Shown: piece by piece, positions 43,330 through 51,947 of the stretch | How positions within the stretch are numbered: the stretch's first letter is position 1 | Layout: the number at the start of each line of letters is the position of its first letter | Assembly: GCA_900764045.1 (NCBI GenBank) | Contig: CAAFMN010000085.1 | Span: forward strand, 1-64,000 | Direction of reading: 5' to 3' | Origin: Clostridia bacterium | Lineage (GTDB): Bacteria; Bacillota; Clostridia; Lachnospirales; Bianqueaceae | DNA length: 64,000 bases | Notes under the pieces: generated by a model | The model's input: only the letters and a program-made list of their open reading frames with translations | What the model was told of the DNA's origin: nothing | Databases searched by the model: none | Program-made: the position numbers and the translations under genes

Positions 43330-43710
43330 GAATAATTCTGCCAACCGCAAGCGGACTCTTAGCTACCGCTAAAGCGGTTGGTTATTTTTTGCTTGTCTTT
43401 ATTGGCTCACCCGTAAATCGATATTTTAGATTTGCGTGTTTATCGAATATCATCAAACTACTTTTTCCTTTTAGATACCCCATAAAACTTGATACACTTA
43501 TCTTTGTCCTATATCCGCTTTTATCTTCCCATATATTGCCTGTCTCCTATACTTGGGCGCAAATACTATGTGATATTTGCAATTCCATGTTGTGTGTGCT
43601 ATACTATTTGTGTCGATTTTCATAATTGATCTCTAGCAGTTCTTTTTACTCATCGGCAAAAGCCTTTTTGGAACCACCTGCTTAGCAGGTGGTTTTCCTT
43701 ATACCAAAAA
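43330..43710 (-). mobile_element. Decayed IS200/IS605-family element, copy B (both ends and tnpA remnant)
   Basis: Minus-strand orientation. The left end starts after the T-tract of the thrE terminator (43706-43710), with the left hairpin AACCACCTGC / GCAGGTGGTT (43672-43694). A tnpA remnant follows (43382-43623), then the right hairpin formed from CCAACCGC and GCGGTTGG with an extra 24 bp inside (43341-43380), ending near 43330. Compared with copy A it lacks 43 bp upstream of tnpA that hold the TATAAT-like box and part of the ribosome site. It is about 380 bp long, much shorter than the 600-700 bp expected of an intact IS200-type element. Confidence 0.82.
43382..43623 (-). pseudogene. tnpA: IS200-type transposase TnpA, internally deleted
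   Basis: The ATG at 43623 opens MKIDTNSIAHTTWNC, continues KYHIVFAPKYRRQ and AIYGKIKADIGQ, then hits a stop at a deletion junction. A shifted frame resumes with SVSSFMGYLKGKSSLMIFD and KHANLKY, then jumps to FTGEPIKTSKK and TAA. So the start, a core fragment and the native C-terminus of TnpA remain, with two deletions (one frameshifting). The HUH motif and the catalytic Tyr region of the Y1 transposase lie in the lost parts. 242 bp remain of roughly 450. Confidence 0.85.
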
Positions 43711-43711
43711 G

Positions 43712-43747
43712 AATGGCATCGAAACCGCAACCGATTTCGATGCCATT
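43712..43747 (-). terminator. Terminator of the thrE-family gene
   Basis: AATGGCATCGAAA (43712-43724) pairs with TTTCGATGCCATT (43735-43747). On the minus strand it is followed by CTTTTT, which directly abuts the left end of IS copy B. Confidence 0.85.
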
Positions 43748-43792
43748 GAGTCATTAAGCAGGGCGGCCGCCCAGAAAAATATTTGCGAATGT

Positions 43793-45082
43793 TTATGCCT
43801 TTTTACGCTTTCTCTGATGAAGCGCCGATTGAATCGAATATTGAACCGCAATGGAAATAGCGATAAGAGCGGCACATTCCAGCGTCTCGATACCAACGAT
43901 CGCTGCGGTCTCATATTCTTTTCCGATCAGAAAGAACATGAATCGATACATCCCATATCCGGGTACCGGATTGATAATGGATGCCGCAAAGAAAACAGTT
44001 GCCGGCGCCTTTCGCAGATAGGCAAGACGTCCAGCCAGAAAGCTGGTCAGAAGCGTCGCGAAGAAAGTCGCGGGCAGGGATTCCAGATGGAAATACAGTC
44101 CGAGCTTATAAAAGAACCAGCAGACTAAACCGCACAGCCCACAGAATAATAGATGCTTCTGGGAAACATTCAGGAAAAGGCAGAAGGACATGGCGCTGAA
44201 AAAGCTCGCCGTAAGCTGAATCAGGATAGAAACCTGTAAAAATGGTCCGTTGGGATCATAGAGCCATGCGGCCGCGGAGCTGCCGTCCAGCTGTACGTGG
44301 CAGATCGCTTCATATCCATGAATCATCAAGCTTGCGCCGCCGGCAATGACAATAGCAGTGATACATGCTTCCAGGGCCCGTGCTAAGCCCGACAGATAAT
44401 CTCCGTAGAGGGTATCACGGATTGCGTTGGTGATCACAAGTCCCGGGACAAGGGGCATGATGCTTCCTGCAATCACGAGATCCATATGTTCCGCGATCGG
44501 AATCACATAAGAGAAGACAACACTGAAGAGGCCGACGATCATCGCACATAACAAGTCTTTGATAAAAGAGATGGCAGACAAACGATCTGTCAGAATCGTA
44601 AAACAGCCATAGAGCGTCCCTACAAGCAGCGTTGCCAGAAAGTCACGGAGACTGCCGCCAAAAATCAGGCAAAAACACCCACAGGCGAGGGTACAGACCG
44701 GAACCACCACATATTTCGGATAATTCATCGGACGGGTGTTGATCTCTTTCAGTTCCGCCAAGGCATCTTCTACGCTCAGCTTGCCTCCTACCAACCGTCT
44801 GGAGACATCATTGGCCATTTCGACCTTACGCAGATGATTGGAACGGTTTTGCACCCGCTTGACACTTGTAACCGGCAATATCGTAGGGTCGGACATGGAG
44901 ATGACCATTCCTGTCAATGTCGTAAAAGCTTCAATCTGCGAAAAGCCAGTCGTCTTCAGAATCCGTGTGATGGTATCCTCCACACGATAGGTTTCCGCAC
45001 CATTTTTCAGCATAATTTCACCGGTCAGCTGCGCTATCTGAAAAACCTCCAGATAATGTCCGGCATAGTAAGCAGTATCCAT
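43793..45082 (-). CDS. ThrE-family threonine/serine exporter
   Basis: A 429-residue membrane protein. A soluble N-terminal domain (AQLTGEIMLKNGAETYRVED, TLTGMVISMSDPT) is followed by about ten hydrophobic segments. The conserved LVPGLVITNAIRDTLYGDYLSG lies in the centre. The layout is the fused form of ThrE, which exports threonine and serine in Corynebacterium. The substrate here is inferred from the family. The ATG at 45082 follows AGAGGA; the frame extends to a TTG at 45118 without a site. It is divergent from glyA, a serine/glycine enzyme. Confidence 0.88.
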   Translation of the reverse strand: MDTAYYAGHYLEVFQIAQLTGEIMLKNGAETYRVEDTITRILKTTGFSQIEAFTTLTGMVISMSDPTILPVTSVKRVQNRSNHLRKVEMANDVSRRLVGGKLSVEDALAELKEINTRPMNYPKYVVVPVCTLACGCFCLIFGGSLRDFLATLLVGTLYGCFTILTDRLSAISFIKDLLCAMIVGLFSVVFSYVIPIAEHMDLVIAGSIMPLVPGLVITNAIRDTLYGDYLSGLARALEACITAIVIAGGASLMIHGYEAICHVQLDGSSAAAWLYDPNGPFLQVSILIQLTASFFSAMSFCLFLNVSQKHLLFCGLCGLVCWFFYKLGLYFHLESLPATFFATLLTSFLAGRLAYLRKAPATVFFAASIINPVPGYGMYRFMFFLIGKEYETAAIVGIETLECAALIAISIAVQYSIQSALHQRKRKKA

Positions 45083-45133
45083 AATGTCCTCTTTGTTGCA
45101 GTATTTGGCAGCGAGCAACTGTCATTCCTATTT

Positions 45134-45161
45134 ATTATAACGGACTTTTGCGGAAAATCAA
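45134..45161 (-). promoter_or_regulatory. Promoter of the thrE-family gene
   Basis: On the minus strand: TTGATT (45161-45156), a 16-nt spacer and TATAAT (45139-45134). Confidence 0.65.
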
Positions 45162-45182
45162 TATAAAATTGAAAAAATGGGA

Positions 45183-45211
45183 TTGTATTCTTCGGAAGTC
45201 TTTGCTATAAT
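45183..45211 (+). promoter_or_regulatory. Promoter of glyA
   Basis: TTGTAT (45183-45188), a 17-nt spacer and TATAAT (45206-45211). Confidence 0.72.
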
Positions 45212-45239
45212 GTAAGAAAAATTTTTAGGAGGCGCCGGA

Positions 45240-46478
45240 ATGTTTGATTTTCAGGAAGTAGTCAATACCGATCCCATCCTTGCTGAAGCAATGCAGCAGG
45301 AGTTGGGGCGTCAGCGAGGCACGGTTGAACTGATCGCGTCAGAGAATTTTGTATCTAAGGCTGTAATGGCCGCGATGGGTTCTCCTCTGACCAATAAGTA
45401 CGCAGAGGGATATCCGGGTAAGCGGTACTATGGTGGGTGCACCTATGTAGATGTAGCAGAGAACCTGGCCATCGCGCGCGCCAAGGAACTGTTTGGCGCT
45501 GAACATGTTAATGTTCAGCCTCATTCCGGCTCTCAGGCAAATTTTGCGGTATATTTTGCGTTTCTTAAGCCCGGTGATACGATTCTTGGCATGAGTCTGG
45601 CTCATGGAGGCCACCTGACTCATGGAAGCCCGGTCAATGTATCCGGTTCCCAATACCATGTAGTCAGCTACGGTGTCAGCGAGGAGACCGGCTGTATCGA
45701 TTATGATGAAGTAGAGCGTCTGGCCAAGGAGTGCCATCCTAAAATGATCGTTGCCGGAGCCAGCGCTTATTCCCGGATTATCGATTTTGCCCGTTTCCGT
45801 AAAATCGCGGATGAAGTAGGAGCCTATCTTATGGTAGATATGGCGCATATTGCGGGACTGGTTGCCGCAGGGCTCCATCCCAGTCCGGTACCATATGCGG
45901 ATGTCGTGACAACGACGACTCACAAGACCCTGCGCGGTCCCCGCGGCGGCATGATCCTGTGCCGGGAGGAATATGGCAAGGCGATTGATAAGGCGATTTT
46001 CCCTGGAATTCAGGGAGGCCCGTTGTGTCATGTGGTTGCCGCTAAGGCTGTTTGTTTCTATGAGGCATTGCAGCCCTCCTTTAAAGAATATCAGCAGCAG
46101 ATCCTGAATAACGCGCAGGCTTTGGCTCAGGCTCTGATCGAGCATGGTTTTGATATCGTTTCCGGCGGGACGGACAATCATCTGATGCTTGTCGATCTGC
46201 GTAAAAAGGGTATCACAGGCAAAAAGGCTGAGAAGCTGTTGGAAGGCGTCGGTATTACCTGCAATAAGAACGCGATTCCTTTTGATCCGGAAAAGCCCTT
46301 TGTTACCAGCGGAATCCGTCTTGGTACTCCGGCTGTAACTACACGTGGAATGAAGGAAGAGGATATGAGACTGATTGCTGATGTAATCGATCGTACCCTA
46401 ATCGCTCCGGAAGAGACACACGAGGACTGCAGCAAGGCCATTCAGGATCTTCTGGCAAAATACCCATTGTATGAATAA
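45240..46478 (+). CDS. glyA: Serine hydroxymethyltransferase
   Basis: A 412-residue PLP enzyme that converts serine and tetrahydrofolate to glycine and methylene-tetrahydrofolate. The PLP lysine lies in [14 protein letters not shown]. The N-terminal [19 protein letters not shown] and [15 protein letters not shown] are characteristic. AGGAGG precedes the ATG. It is followed after 60 nt by a cysteine desulfidase family gene, with a hairpin in between that lacks a T-tract. Confidence 0.97.
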   Translation: MFDFQEVVNTDPILAEAMQQELGRQRGTVELIASENFVSKAVMAAMGSPLTNKYAEGYPGKRYYGGCTYVDVAENLAIARAKELFGAEHVNVQPHSGSQANFAVYFAFLKPGDTILGMSLAHGGHLTHGSPVNVSGSQYHVVSYGVSEETGCIDYDEVERLAKECHPKMIVAGASAYSRIIDFARFRKIADEVGAYLMVDMAHIAGLVAAGLHPSPVPYADVVTTTTHKTLRGPRGGMILCREEYGKAIDKAIFPGIQGGPLCHVVAAKAVCFYEALQPSFKEYQQQILNNAQALAQALIEHGFDIVSGGTDNHLMLVDLRKKGITGKKAEKLLEGVGITCNKNAIPFDPEKPFVTSGIRLGTPAVTTRGMKEEDMRLIADVIDRTLIAPEETHEDCSKAIQDLLAKYPLYE

Positions 46479-46485
46479 AAATTTC

Positions 46486-46512
46486 GATGGCGCAGTGAGC
46501 AACTGCGCCATC
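46486..46512 (+). other. 11-bp hairpin between glyA and the desulfidase gene
   Basis: GATGGCGCAGT (46486-46496) and ACTGCGCCATC (46502-46512) form a perfect stem with a 5-nt loop and no T-tract. It is more likely a processing or stability element than a terminator. Confidence 0.55.
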
Positions 46513-46538
46513 CATATGTTTACACCAAGGAGAAGAAC

Positions 46539-47819
46539 ATGCAGCCGGAAGACCATTTGTATCAGATGTATCTACAGATTCTCAATGAAGAACTGATGCC
46601 CGCCATGGGATGTACCGAGCCGATCGCCATCGCTTATGCCGCCGCCCGTGCCAGGAATGTTTTGAACGAAACCGTTGTCCGCGGAGAAATCAGCGTAAGC
46701 GGCAATATCATCAAAAACGTCAAAAGTGTGATTGTCCCCAACACCGGCGGTCTGAAAGGGATCGAAGCCGCAGCGGCAGCCGGAATTGTCGCAGGCAGTG
46801 CGGAAAAGGTATTGGAAGTCATTTCCGAAGTCAGTGAAGAGCAGAAGCAGGAGATCCGCCGCTTTTTACAAAATACGCCGTTCCATGTTCAGCCTTCCGA
46901 TAGTGAAGACCAACTCGATATTGACATTACGCTGTATTCCGCATCTGGGAGCGCAAGAGTACGGATCACCGGATCCCATACCAATATCGTCCTGATTATG
47001 AAGGACGGAGAGGTTCTGCATCGTTCCGGCGCGACAGGTTCGGCAGCAAAGGAAGCGGTCACAGATCGCGGCCAGTTGTCCGTAGAGAGGATTGTTGAGT
47101 TTGCCAATTGTCTGCGAATCAAAGATGTTCAGGAAGTATTGGGACGTCAGATCGCCTATAACACGGCAATCGCAGAAGAGGGAATCCGCCGGCCCTATGG
47201 AGCCTGTGTCGGACGGATTCTTCTCTCTCAGGATGGAGAAAGCCTGAAGAATAAAGCCAAGGCATATGCGGCCGCGGGATCGGACGCCAGAATGAGCGGC
47301 TGTGAGCTTCCTGTCATTATCAATTCCGGAAGCGGCAACCAGGGCATTACCGTAAGCGTTCCCCTCATCATCTATGCCAGAGAACGGCAGATCCCGCAGG
47401 AGACTTTGTATCGGGCACTAGCTCTCTCTAATCTGATCGCAATCCACCAGAAGACCGGAATCGGGCGTCTGTCCGCCTATTGCGGTGCTGTCAGCGCCGG
47501 GTGCGGCGCCGGATGCGGGATTGCCTATATGGAAGGGGCGGATTACCGCGGAATCGCGCATACCTTAGTTAATGCTCTGGCTATCGTCTCCGGCATTGTC
47601 TGCGACGGCGCTAAACCTTCTTGCGCGGCCAAAATCGCTTCTTCCGTAGAAGCCGGTATCTTTGGATGGCAAATGTATCAGGCTGGACAACAGTTTTACG
47701 GAGGGGATGGTATCCTTTCCAAAGGAGTAGAGAATACGATCCATAATGTATGCCGTTTGGGACGAGATGGCATGCGTGAGACAGATCGGGAGATCATCCG
47801 CATTATGACCGGATGTTAA
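46539..47819 (+). CDS. UPF0597 / L-cysteine desulfidase family protein
   Basis: A 426-residue protein of the CyuA/YhaM family, which degrades cysteine to pyruvate, ammonia and sulfide with a [4Fe-4S] cluster. Motifs present: MGCTEPIAIAYAAA near the N-terminus, MSGCELPVIINSGSGNQG in the middle, and CGAGCGIAYMEGAD and CDGAKPSCAAK near the C-terminus, with the conserved cluster cysteines. It is in line with glyA, possibly co-transcribed. The preferred substrate (cysteine or a serine analogue) is inferred. Confidence 0.9.
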   Translation: MQPEDHLYQMYLQILNEELMPAMGCTEPIAIAYAAARARNVLNETVVRGEISVSGNIIKNVKSVIVPNTGGLKGIEAAAAAGIVAGSAEKVLEVISEVSEEQKQEIRRFLQNTPFHVQPSDSEDQLDIDITLYSASGSARVRITGSHTNIVLIMKDGEVLHRSGATGSAAKEAVTDRGQLSVERIVEFANCLRIKDVQEVLGRQIAYNTAIAEEGIRRPYGACVGRILLSQDGESLKNKAKAYAAAGSDARMSGCELPVIINSGSGNQGITVSVPLIIYARERQIPQETLYRALALSNLIAIHQKTGIGRLSAYCGAVSAGCGAGCGIAYMEGADYRGIAHTLVNALAIVSGIVCDGAKPSCAAKIASSVEAGIFGWQMYQAGQQFYGGDGILSKGVENTIHNVCRLGRDGMRETDREIIRIMTGC

Positions 47820-47861
47820 TAGCAACAATATTATACATTTTTAGGGGGATATAGAAAGATT

Positions 47862-48425
47862 ATGGGATTATGGGAACTTTTTTTGATTGCAGTCGGATTG
47901 TCCATGGATGCTTTTGCGGTATCAGTATGTAAGGGCCTCTCCGTCCAGAAGCTCCAGGTCAAGCATATGGTTCTGGTTGGAGCGTATTTTGGCATCTTTC
48001 AGGCAATCATGCCGACCTTGGGATACATTCTCGGATCGCAGTTTCAGGCGTATATAGAGAGTTTTGATCATTGGATCGCTTTTATTCTTTTGGTTCTGAT
48101 CGGCATCAGCATGATCCGGGAAGCCAACAGCAAGGACGAGGAGCAATGTAATGACTCCTTTGATGTCAAAACCATGCTGCTTCTGGCCATCGCGACCAGT
48201 ATCGACGCTCTGGCCGTCGGTGTGACCTTCGCGTTTCTGCAGGTAGATATCGTCCCGGCTGTCTGTTTTATCGGGAGCATCACATTTATCCTGTCGGCCG
48301 TCGGTGTTAAAATCGGTCATGTATTCGGTACCAAATATAAGGCCAAGGCAGAGATCTTCGGCGGAATCGTACTGATTCTGATCGGTGTCAAGATCCTCCT
48401 GGAGCATCTGGGAATTTTCGGCTAA
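47862..48425 (+). CDS. mntP: Manganese efflux pump MntP
   Basis: A 187-residue membrane protein with six hydrophobic segments. The repeated acidic motifs [17 protein letters not shown] and [16 protein letters not shown] are the two halves of the MntP fold, with Asp residues that bind Mn2+. AGGGGGATA lies upstream. No yybP-ykoY type Mn riboswitch fits in the 42-nt gap before it, so any metal control must act elsewhere. Confidence 0.93.
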   Translation: MGLWELFLIAVGLSMDAFAVSVCKGLSVQKLQVKHMVLVGAYFGIFQAIMPTLGYILGSQFQAYIESFDHWIAFILLVLIGISMIREANSKDEEQCNDSFDVKTMLLLAIATSIDALAVGVTFAFLQVDIVPAVCFIGSITFILSAVGVKIGHVFGTKYKAKAEIFGGIVLILIGVKILLEHLGIFG

Positions 48426-48432
48426 AATCAGC

Positions 48433-48476
48433 AAGATCCGGATCTGTGCGAGAACACAGTCCGGATCTTCTTTTAT
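48433..48476. terminator. Bidirectional terminator between mntP and pfkA
   Basis: AAGATCCGGA (48433-48442) pairs with TCCGGATCTT (48460-48469), with an inner CTGTG/CACAG stem, followed by CTTTTATTT. Confidence 0.85.
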
Positions 48477-49550
48477 TTATTCGCCGAAAGAAATACCAAT
48501 ATCTCTGCCGCAATGAATCATCTGATGATCCTTAGGGACGAATTTAGTCTTGCCCGCAATGTCCTTCAGAGGATTACAGGTAATCTGTCCGTTCTTCATC
48601 GCGACAGCCTGTCCATAATTTTCTGCCTGAATCAGATGAGCCGCATAGCTTCCAAATTGTGTCGAAAGGATACGGTCATAAGGAGAAGGAGAGCCGCCTC
48701 TCTGATAATGTCCCGGCACGACAACCCTCGTCTCCAGACCGGTACGGCTTTGAATCTGATTGGCCAGATAGTAGGAGACCGAAGGGAAGTTCCCATCCTT
48801 CAGAATCTGGGCACGTTCCTTACGTTTTTTATCAGCCATCGCCTTGTCATACGCTCCTTCCGCGATCGCGATAATCGTAAAGCTGCGATGATTGGAGATC
48901 CGACGCTCAATGGATGCAATAACACTGTCGATACTATAGGGGATCTCCGGCAGAAGCACGATATCCGCGCCGCCGGCGATTCCGGCATAGAGCGTTAGCC
49001 AGCCGGCTTTGTTTCCCATCAGCTCTATGACCATGATACGGCCATGGCTGTTCGCTGTCGTATGAATCCGATCCACAACATCCGTCGCGATATCGACCGC
49101 GGTGTGGAAGCCAAAAGTAACATCGGTTCCCCAGATATCGTTGTCAATCGTCTTGGGAAGGCCAATTACATTAAGTCCCTCTTCCGAGAGCAAATTGGCT
49201 GTTTTATGCGTCCCGTTGCCTCCCAGGGTAACCAGGCAATCCAGCTTCATCTTCTTGTAATTCTCCTTCATGGAGGCTACCTTGTCTACGTTGTCCTCTT
49301 CAATAATACGCATATTGCGGTAGGGCTGACGCGACGTTCCCAGAATAGTGCCTCCCAGGGTCAGAATACCGCTGAACTCACTGCGCTGCATTTCCCGATA
49401 GTCTCCCTCGATCAAGCCGCGGTAACCATCCGCTATCCCGACAAATTCCGCGTCAAAAAGCTCATAGCTGGCTCTAGCAACACCACGGATCGCGGCATTC
49501 AGTCCAGGACAATCTCCGCCGCTGGTTAAGATTCCAATTCTACGCTTCAT
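48477..49550 (-). CDS. pfkA: 6-phosphofructokinase, mixed-type active site
   Basis: A 357-residue phosphofructokinase. GILTSGGDCPGLNAAIRG is the conserved start. The nucleotide site reads GGNGT (G113 at the position that is Gly in ATP enzymes and Asp in PPi enzymes), while the next motif reads PKTIDND with Lys (K133), as in PPi-type and group III enzymes. Members with this Gly/Lys combination are known and are mostly ATP-dependent. The phosphoryl donor therefore cannot be called from sequence alone. The ATG at 49550 has a nearly adjacent GGAG and a better AGGA about 13 nt up. Confidence 0.93.
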   Translation of the reverse strand: MKRRIGILTSGGDCPGLNAAIRGVARASYELFDAEFVGIADGYRGLIEGDYREMQRSEFSGILTLGGTILGTSRQPYRNMRIIEEDNVDKVASMKENYKKMKLDCLVTLGGNGTHKTANLLSEEGLNVIGLPKTIDNDIWGTDVTFGFHTAVDIATDVVDRIHTTANSHGRIMVIELMGNKAGWLTLYAGIAGGADIVLLPEIPYSIDSVIASIERRISNHRSFTIIAIAEGAYDKAMADKKRKERAQILKDGNFPSVSYYLANQIQSRTGLETRVVVPGHYQRGGSPSPYDRILSTQFGSYAAHLIQAENYGQAVAMKNGQITCNPLKDIAGKTKFVPKDHQMIHCGRDIGISFGE

Positions 49551-49590
49551 ACTCCATCAAGTCCTCACTTTCTGAATCATTCTTACCTTT

Positions 49591-49619
49591 ATTATACAGT
49601 ATTTGCGTCCTATTTTCCA
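49591..49619 (-). promoter_or_regulatory. Promoter of pfkA
   Basis: On the minus strand: TGGAAA (49619-49614), a 17-nt spacer and TATAAT (49596-49591). Confidence 0.6.
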
Positions 49620-49638
49620 TAAGTTTTAAAATAAAAAT

Positions 49639-49667
49639 TGAATCTTGACGAAAATCGTGGTATACTA
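49639..49667 (+). promoter_or_regulatory. Promoter of the alpha/beta hydrolase gene
   Basis: TTGAAT (49639-49644), a 17-nt spacer and TATACT (49662-49667). Confidence 0.65.
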
Positions 49668-49701
49668 TGGAATAAAGATTATATATAGGGGGTACAGTAC
49701 A

Positions 49702-50784
49702 ATGTTAAACACAGAAATGGTAAACTTTTTCGAATCGATTCTGGACGCGCGCAGCGATGAGTTCCGCGTAACCGATCAGGATCTTGTATCAGAACAGGCT
49801 TTTGAAAAAAAGCAGGCGAAGATCCGAGCCAAAGTCGTTGAGCTTCTGCGTTTGAGAGAGGTTGGCGAGCGCTTCGGCATGAAGCGTCTGGACGATGATT
49901 GTCATGTTCTTCCGCTTCCGGCTCCTTCTGTTGAGGTTACCGAGCGTGTGGCCTGTGACGGCTATACAAGAGAGCATTGGATCATGGAGACCCTGCCCGG
50001 TATTCATATGCCTCTGTTTGTGCTCATTCCGGATGGATATGATAAGACGGTCAAGCATCCGTGCATTCTCGCGGCTCATGGACATGGCCCCGGAAAAGAT
50101 AGTGTTGTCGGGACTTCCAAGGTTCCTGAGATGCTGGCGCGTCTGAAGAGCGAACGATGCTACGGCGATATTATGGCCAAAGCAGGATACATGGTATTTG
50201 CTCCTGATATGTGGGGATTTGGAGAGAGAAGAACCAAGGATGACGCCGTCTACGGAGAGTGCGATTGCGCCGTGCTCTCGAACGCGGCGGAGGCCTGCGG
50301 TCTGACACTTCTCGGATTGTTTGTCTGGGATCATATGCGGATTGTTGACTATATGCTGGCCCAGGAGTATTGCAGTGAAGCGGCCATGATGGGATTTTCC
50401 GGCGGCGGCGAGCAGACGATCTACACGACCGCGCTGGATGAACGAATCGTATGGGGATATGCCGGAGGCTATCTGCATAAATTCAAAGGCGGCATGCTCT
50501 ATAATCATATGTGCGCGTGCAACTTTGTGCCGGATCTCTTTAAGGCCATGGAACTCAGCGATGTCGCCGGATTGATTGTTCCTCGTCCCATGCTCTATGA
50601 GAACGGAACAGAGGACGGACTGAACGGACATGGCGGTATCTCCAATGTCGAAGAGGCTGCCGGCCTTCTGCGCAAAATGTACGCTGTCTACGGCAAGGAA
50701 GACAATCTGGAGACCAATTTCTGGCCGGGCGGACATCAGTATAACGGCGCCAAGACTATGGACTTTGCGAAAAAGCATTTCTAA
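49702..50784 (+). CDS. Alpha/beta hydrolase family esterase (acetylxylan-esterase-like)
   Basis: A 360-residue hydrolase. The nucleophile lies in GFSGGGEQ, an acidic residue in ENGTEDGLNGHGG and the base His in PGGHQYNGAK, giving a Ser-Asp-His triad. PCILAAHGHGPGKDS is the oxyanion side and PDMWGFGERR a family feature. The fold resembles the dienelactone hydrolase and acetylxylan esterase-type groups, which remove acyl groups from glycans or small molecules. No signal peptide is visible, so it should act in the cytoplasm. AGGGGG precedes the ATG at 49702. The substrate is unknown. Confidence 0.82.
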   Translation: MLNTEMVNFFESILDARSDEFRVTDQDLVSEQAFEKKQAKIRAKVVELLRLREVGERFGMKRLDDDCHVLPLPAPSVEVTERVACDGYTREHWIMETLPGIHMPLFVLIPDGYDKTVKHPCILAAHGHGPGKDSVVGTSKVPEMLARLKSERCYGDIMAKAGYMVFAPDMWGFGERRTKDDAVYGECDCAVLSNAAEACGLTLLGLFVWDHMRIVDYMLAQEYCSEAAMMGFSGGGEQTIYTTALDERIVWGYAGGYLHKFKGGMLYNHMCACNFVPDLFKAMELSDVAGLIVPRPMLYENGTEDGLNGHGGISNVEEAAGLLRKMYAVYGKEDNLETNFWPGGHQYNGAKTMDFAKKHF

Positions 50785-50813
50785 TCAAAAATAATCTAAC
50801 GGAGGGTATATAT

Positions 50814-51935
50814 ATGAGACTAGTGGTTCCTACCCTGTTCGGGCTGGAGGGACTGGCAGCCGATGAGTTGCGTTATATCGGCATGGAGAATGTCTCAGCT
50901 GAGAACGGCCGGGTATTCTTTGACGGCGATTTTGAAGAAATCGCCCGTGCCAACATCCGCAGCCGAATGGGCGAGCGAGTTCTGCTGTTGCTTTCTTCCT
51001 TTACGGCGACTTCCTTTGAGGAATTGTTTCAGGGAGTACGCGCGATCGAATGGGAGCAGTGGTTAGGCAAGACGGATGCATTTCCCGTCAAAGGCTGGTC
51101 TCTCAATTCTGTACTGCATAGTATACCCGACTGTCAGAGTATTATTAAAAAAGCGATCGTAACACGTCTCAGTGAGCGTTATAAGATTGAATGGTTTGAA
51201 GAGAGCGGTCCCACCGTACAGGTTCAGTTTTCCATCATGAAGGACGAAGTCATGATTCTGCTGGACACCAGCGGTCCGGGACTGCATAAGCGCGGATACC
51301 GTGCCAATGCCAACGAGGCTCCGCTGCGTGAGACACTGGCAGCCGGTATGGTGGACTTGGCCCATGTGCGTTCCGGCAGTACCGTGGTCGATCCGATGTG
51401 CGGATCCGGAACCATTTTAATCGAGGCAGCCATGAAGGCGCGGAATATCAGTCCCGGTTTGATGCGCCGTTTTGCGTGTGAAAAATGGAGCTGTTTTCCG
51501 GAAGATATTTTTAAGCAGGAACGGGCAGCGGCCAAGGCGCTGATCCGAAAAGATGTAGATTTTCACGGGCTGGGTTCCGATATCGACCAGAAGGCCGTAA
51601 ACCTGACCCGTGAAAATGCCAAAAAAGCGCATGTGGATGATCTGATTCGGGTTAATCGCCTGGATATGCGTAGGTATCGTCTGCCTTCTGATACGCCCGT
51701 CATTGTGATATGTAACCCGCCGTATGGCGAACGCATGATGGAAAAAGAAGAAGCCGAAGCATTGTATCAGATCATGGGAGAACGCCTGCCGCAGCGGGCC
51801 GGAAACAGTTATTATATCATCACCTCCCATCCCGATTTTGAGCACTTTTTCGGAAGAGCGGCCGATCGAAAGAGAAAGCTGTATAACGGCATGCTACAAT
51901 GCCAATTCTATATGTATTATAAAAGAAAGCTGTAG
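50814..51935 (+). CDS. THUMP-domain class I RNA methyltransferase (RlmL/TrmN-like)
   Basis: A 373-residue enzyme. The N-terminal half is a THUMP/ferredoxin-like RNA-binding region. The C-terminal half has the SAM motif VDPMCGSGTILIEAAM and the target-base motif NPPYGERM. Such proteins methylate the exocyclic amine of guanosine in rRNA (m2G2445 for RlmL) or tRNA. E. coli RlmL carries a second methyltransferase domain that is absent here. CGGAGGG lies upstream. Mrp follows after 12 nt. Confidence 0.92.
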   Translation: MRLVVPTLFGLEGLAADELRYIGMENVSAENGRVFFDGDFEEIARANIRSRMGERVLLLLSSFTATSFEELFQGVRAIEWEQWLGKTDAFPVKGWSLNSVLHSIPDCQSIIKKAIVTRLSERYKIEWFEESGPTVQVQFSIMKDEVMILLDTSGPGLHKRGYRANANEAPLRETLAAGMVDLAHVRSGSTVVDPMCGSGTILIEAAMKARNISPGLMRRFACEKWSCFPEDIFKQERAAAKALIRKDVDFHGLGSDIDQKAVNLTRENAKKAHVDDLIRVNRLDMRRYRLPSDTPVIVICNPPYGERMMEKEEAEALYQIMGERLPQRAGNSYYIITSHPDFEHFFGRAADRKRKLYNGMLQCQFYMYYKRKL

Positions 51936-51947
51936 GAGGATATTGTA

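Noticed and set aside
43389..43625. Plus-strand frame of 78 codons.
   Set aside because: It is the complement of the decayed tnpA and has no ribosome site.
47820..47861. yybP-ykoY manganese riboswitch before mntP.
   Set aside because: The gap is 42 nt, too short for the aptamer, and no conserved bases are visible.
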